Positions 61,683-64,000 of a DNA stretch of 64,000 bases are shown here, one piece after another. Location: positions 62,001-126,000 of the forward strand of contig CAZWMT010000012.1 of the NCBI GenBank assembly GCA_964635055.1, written 5' to 3'. A program made the position numbers and the translations under genes. The DNA comes from JAEUJM01 sp964635055. Its GTDB lineage: Bacteria; Actinomycetota; Acidimicrobiia; Acidimicrobiales; DATDAH01. The notes beneath the pieces were generated by a model. The model did not search any database, had not been told where the DNA came from, and worked only from the letters and a program-made list of their open reading frames with translations. How positions within the stretch are numbered: the stretch's first letter is position 1; each line of letters opens with the position of its first letter.

Positions 61683-61942
61683 GGCGCGGTGCCGTACAGG
61701 GCGTCGTAGTCGATGTCGTCGTCGTCCAGGTCGAAGACCACCTCGAGGTCGCCGAGACCGCTCTCGTCCACCGACCCGGGGCTGGCCCCGTAGGCAGCCA
61801 CATCGGCCTTGAGCCGCTCGGCCCGTATGAGCCGGTCGAGCGCGATGTCGACGACCTCCGACATCGATCGATCGCCGATCAACCGCTTGGCCTCGGCCAC
61901 CTTCGCCCGATCGAGGGTAAGCGTTGCCTTCTCAGGAGCCAT
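61679..61942 (-). CDS. Antitoxin of the MazF pair (ribbon-helix-helix type)
   Basis: 87 residues from ATG 61942 (an ATG at 61951 is possible). KATLTLDRAKVAEAKRLIGD and MSEVVDIALDRLIRAERLKA form a ribbon-helix-helix-like DNA-binding part. The acidic tail (DLEVVFDLDDDDIDYDALYG) is the kind that wraps and blocks MazF. It overlaps the toxin gene by four bases. Autoregulation is expected for such pairs; only an imperfect dyad was seen just upstream (61948-61980). Confidence 0.88.
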   Translation of the reverse strand: MAPEKATLTLDRAKVAEAKRLIGDRSMSEVVDIALDRLIRAERLKADVAAYGASPGSVDESGLGDLEVVFDLDDDDIDYDALYGTAP

Positions 61943-62048
61943 ACGCTTCATACTACCGATGAGACGTACGGATAGCGGTATCGAGGGCCTGCGGGCCAGC
62001 TCCTCGAACCAGGCCTGACCGCGGCCTCCTGCCAACCCGGCAGACTCC

Positions 62049-62083
62049 ACGCAACGGTGGTCGTGGAACGACCACCGTTGCGT
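62049..62083. terminator. 16-base perfect hairpin after the DUF11 gene
   Basis: Arms 62049-62064 and 62068-62083 are exact complements with a three-base loop (GGA). It lies about 30 bases beyond the end of the DUF11 gene (minus strand). No T tract. Confidence 0.7.
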
Positions 62084-62111
62084 CGAGGATGAACAGACTT
62101 CGGGCGCCGCT

Positions 62112-64000
62112 TCAGTTGGTGGGGTGGAGGGCGGCGTCGATGCCGGTGACGGTGTCGCCGGCGAGCATGGTCAGGATCGACCCGGCGCCGAAGCTGGTGG
62201 CGTCGTCCCAGTACTGCTGGGCGTGGCCACCGTTGGGGTTCACGAACGTGAGGTGGTTGTTGCCCGGGGCGACCCCGCGACGGGTGTAGCGGCCGTTCGT
62301 TCCGGTCACGGCGACCTTCAGCGCCCCGTTGGGGGCGATCGTGACCGCCCACGCCCCTGCGATCGGGTCGCCCGAGACGGCATCGGTGATGGTGCCCGAC
62401 ACGACCCCACCGTCGGGAGCCAGCGACACGTCGCGGCGCTTGGTGGGCTGCGCCGCGGTGGCGGTCACCACACCAGACGAGGGGGCGTCGTTGAGAGCGA
62501 CGTTGTTGAACCACTCCGCCTGGTGGGTGCCGGTGGTGTCGTAGAACAACAACCGGTACCCGCCCAACCCCACCGGGATGTCGTAGTTCCCCTCCGCGTC
62601 GGTGAGGTCACCAGCGGCGTAGGCGAAGGTGTTCGCCGACAGCGCCACGACCGCCACCCCGGCGAGGCCGTCGCCGCCCTCGGTGCCGGTCACCGTGCCG
62701 ACCAGGTGGCCGCCGGTCCCGGCGCCCGCCTTGGCCGGCAACCCGACCTCGATCCCACCGGTGGTGGCACCGGCATCGACGGCCACGGGGGTCGAACCGG
62801 CGGAGTCGGGTGAGTCGTCGTAGTACTCGGGGGCGTGGGCGCCTCCGAGGTCGATGAAGATCCCGAGCTGTGGGCCCGGCCGCAGGCCCGCTGCGGTGAA
62901 CGCCCCGGCCCCGTCGGTCACGGCACCCGGGCCAGGCCCGCCTCCGTCACCGAGATCGATGGTCAACACCGCCGTGTCCGGGATCGGGTCCCCGGTGGTG
63001 TCATCGGTGACGGTGCCCGCCACTGCGCCGGTGGTCGGCACCAGCACCGGGTCGGCCACCGCGGGGGTGGCGTTCGCCACCGTCACCTGGGTGGGCGACC
63101 CGAAGAACCCCGAGGTGTGCGCCCCCTCGGCGTCCAGGACGAACACGTAGTAGTCGCCGATCGGGGCCCGACCCGCGAAGTGGCCCTGCCCGTCGGCGAT
63201 GAACCCGCCCGCCATCGAGAAGTCGGCCGTCGACAACAGCGCCAGCAACGCCCCTGGGATCGGGTCGCCCGACACCGAGTCGGTCACCGTGCCCGACAGC
63301 TCGCCCTCGTCGATCGGGACCGACGTCACGCCGACATCCACCTGGTTCGACTCGACCGGTGTCGTGACCTCGTCTGCGGTGGCTGACGCCACGTTCTCGT
63401 AGGTCCCGATGTCGCCCGCGACGGCCACGTGGGTGCACTCGACCGTGGTCTCGGCACCCGGTGCCAGCGCCCCCAGCGCACCGCCGCAACCGGTGGCGTT
63501 CGGGTCGGCGACGCTCACGTGATGGGCCACGCTGCCACCGGTGTTGGTGACCGTCACCTCGTAGTGGATCGCCTCGCCGACGATCACGGTGGTCTCGGCC
63601 GCGGCCTTCACCACCTCGAGCGCCGCCGGCGCCGTCACCGTGGTCACGACGATGTTCGACAGGGCCCCGGCCCCCTGGGCCGAGCTGACGAACGCGGCGT
63701 TGCCACGAGGGCCGACGTCGCCCGGGTCCACCGTCGTGTACGCGCAGTGCACCGTCGTCGACGCACCTGCGGCCAGGTTCGCCAACGGGCCCGAACAGGC
63801 CGGCGCCGCCGGGTCGCTGATCGCCAGACCCGACAGGGCGACGTTGCCCGAGTTGTGCACGACCAGGTGGTAATGGATCGCACCACCGGCCGCGACCGTC
63901 GACTCGTCGACCGTCTGGGCGATCGTCACCGCCGGCGCCTGCGCGACCACGGTCACATCCACCGTGTTCGAGTCCTGCGGCGACGTCTGCGCCGAGTCCA
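62112..64000 (-). CDS. Large surface protein with DUF11 and carboxypeptidase-regulatory-like repeats, 5' part beyond the window
   Basis: The frame is open to the right edge (about 628 residues seen), so the start and any signal peptide are missing. From the right: the end of one DUF11-type domain (SAQTSPQDSNTVDVTV), two full DUF11 domains (AGGAIHYHLVVHNSGNVALS; VGEAIHYEVTVTNTGGSVAH), then four beta-sandwich repeats opening with LSGTVTDSVSGDPIPGALLA, AVAGTVTDDTTGDPIPDTAV, LVGTVTGTEGGDGLAGVAVV and VSGTITDAVSGDPIAGAWAV. These modules make elongated stalks on exported proteins. No C-terminal anchor or sorting signal is present, so the protein is probably secreted or held by its N-terminus. Confidence 0.85.
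   Translation of the reverse strand, partial: DSAQTSPQDSNTVDVTVVAQAPAVTIAQTVDESTVAAGGAIHYHLVVHNSGNVALSGLAISDPAAPACSGPLANLAAGASTTVHCAYTTVDPGDVGPRGNAAFVSSAQGAGALSNIVVTTVTAPAALEVVKAAAETTVIVGEAIHYEVTVTNTGGSVAHHVSVADPNATGCGGALGALAPGAETTVECTHVAVAGDIGTYENVASATADEVTTPVESNQVDVGVTSVPIDEGELSGTVTDSVSGDPIPGALLALLSTADFSMAGGFIADGQGHFAGRAPIGDYYVFVLDAEGAHTSGFFGSPTQVTVANATPAVADPVLVPTTGAVAGTVTDDTTGDPIPDTAVLTIDLGDGGGPGPGAVTDGAGAFTAAGLRPGPQLGIFIDLGGAHAPEYYDDSPDSAGSTPVAVDAGATTGGIEVGLPAKAGAGTGGHLVGTVTGTEGGDGLAGVAVVALSANTFAYAAGDLTDAEGNYDIPVGLGGYRLLFYDTTGTHQAEWFNNVALNDAPSSGVVTATAAQPTKRRDVSLAPDGGVVSGTITDAVSGDPIAGAWAVTIAPNGALKVAVTGTNGRYTRRGVAPGNNHLTFVNPNGGHAQQYWDDATSFGAGSILTMLAGDTVTGIDAALHPTN

Overview
The window is very GC-rich, with GTG and TTG starts, 4-base ATGA/GTGA gene overlaps and GGAAC-N16-GTC promoters of the ECF type. 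Together with the gene content (a DUF222/HNH endonuclease, a PUFA-synthase-like type I megasynthase, WYL and SigE-like regulators) this points to an actinobacterium, plausibly of the class Acidimicrobiia (Iamia/Ilumatobacter-like). That placement is an inference from style and content; no rRNA or tRNA gene was seen.

Layout. 1-2.8 kb: 3'-truncated neutral-ceramidase-like gene (-). 2.9-7.9 kb: a surface-glycan and signalling block, with a histidine kinase (-), a GtrA membrane protein and a GT2-GtrA glycosyltransferase (-, overlapping), and a divergent OmpR-type response regulator (+). 7.9-12.5 kb: exported or membrane proteins (zinc ribbon/discoidin-like, two tandem seven-repeat RCC1 proteins) and ApbE (+). 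12.5-14.3 kb: a complete IS1182-like element inserted in the loop of a 44-base palindrome. 14.3-19.8 kb: two ECF sigma systems, one with a Kelch-like membrane protein and one with a zinc anti-sigma factor, then a PepSY membrane protein and a cytochrome c lipoprotein. 19.8-22.8 kb: WYL regulator divergent from an ABC exporter. 22.9-25.6 kb: a chimeric SRPBCC gene, an HNH gene and a decayed nuclease-like fragment. 25.7-30.0 kb: a GT39 mannosyltransferase block with unusual C-rich spacers. 30-36 kb: small accessory genes (frameshifted small gene, cupredoxin, DUF2330, WD40, LysR, lipoprotein). 35.8-39.6 kb: SNF2 helicase operon with a 45-codon coupled gene. 39.8-41.6 kb: a membrane-anchored methyltransferase.

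41.9-60.4 kb is the main biosynthetic locus. Two megasynthase genes (PfaD-like/KS-AT-ACP-KR, and KS-AT-DH-phosphopantetheinyl transferase) are followed, after an inserted AlbA-like regulator, by a free ACP, two alpha/beta hydrolases and an MGT-type glycosyltransferase. A sulfotransferase diverges from the first megasynthase across a near-perfect 19-base palindrome. Together they look like a pathway for a polyketide-like lipid that may be glycosylated and sulfated. The second megasynthase carries an apparent +1 frameshift between KS and AT. 60.5-62 kb: two toxin-antitoxin-like pairs. 62.1-64 kb: a DUF11/carboxypeptidase-regulatory-like surface protein running off the right edge.

Many transcription units end in long perfect hairpins without a T tract, and several small genes are broken or chimeric. 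Some of the frameshifts lie in short homopolymers and could be sequencing errors.
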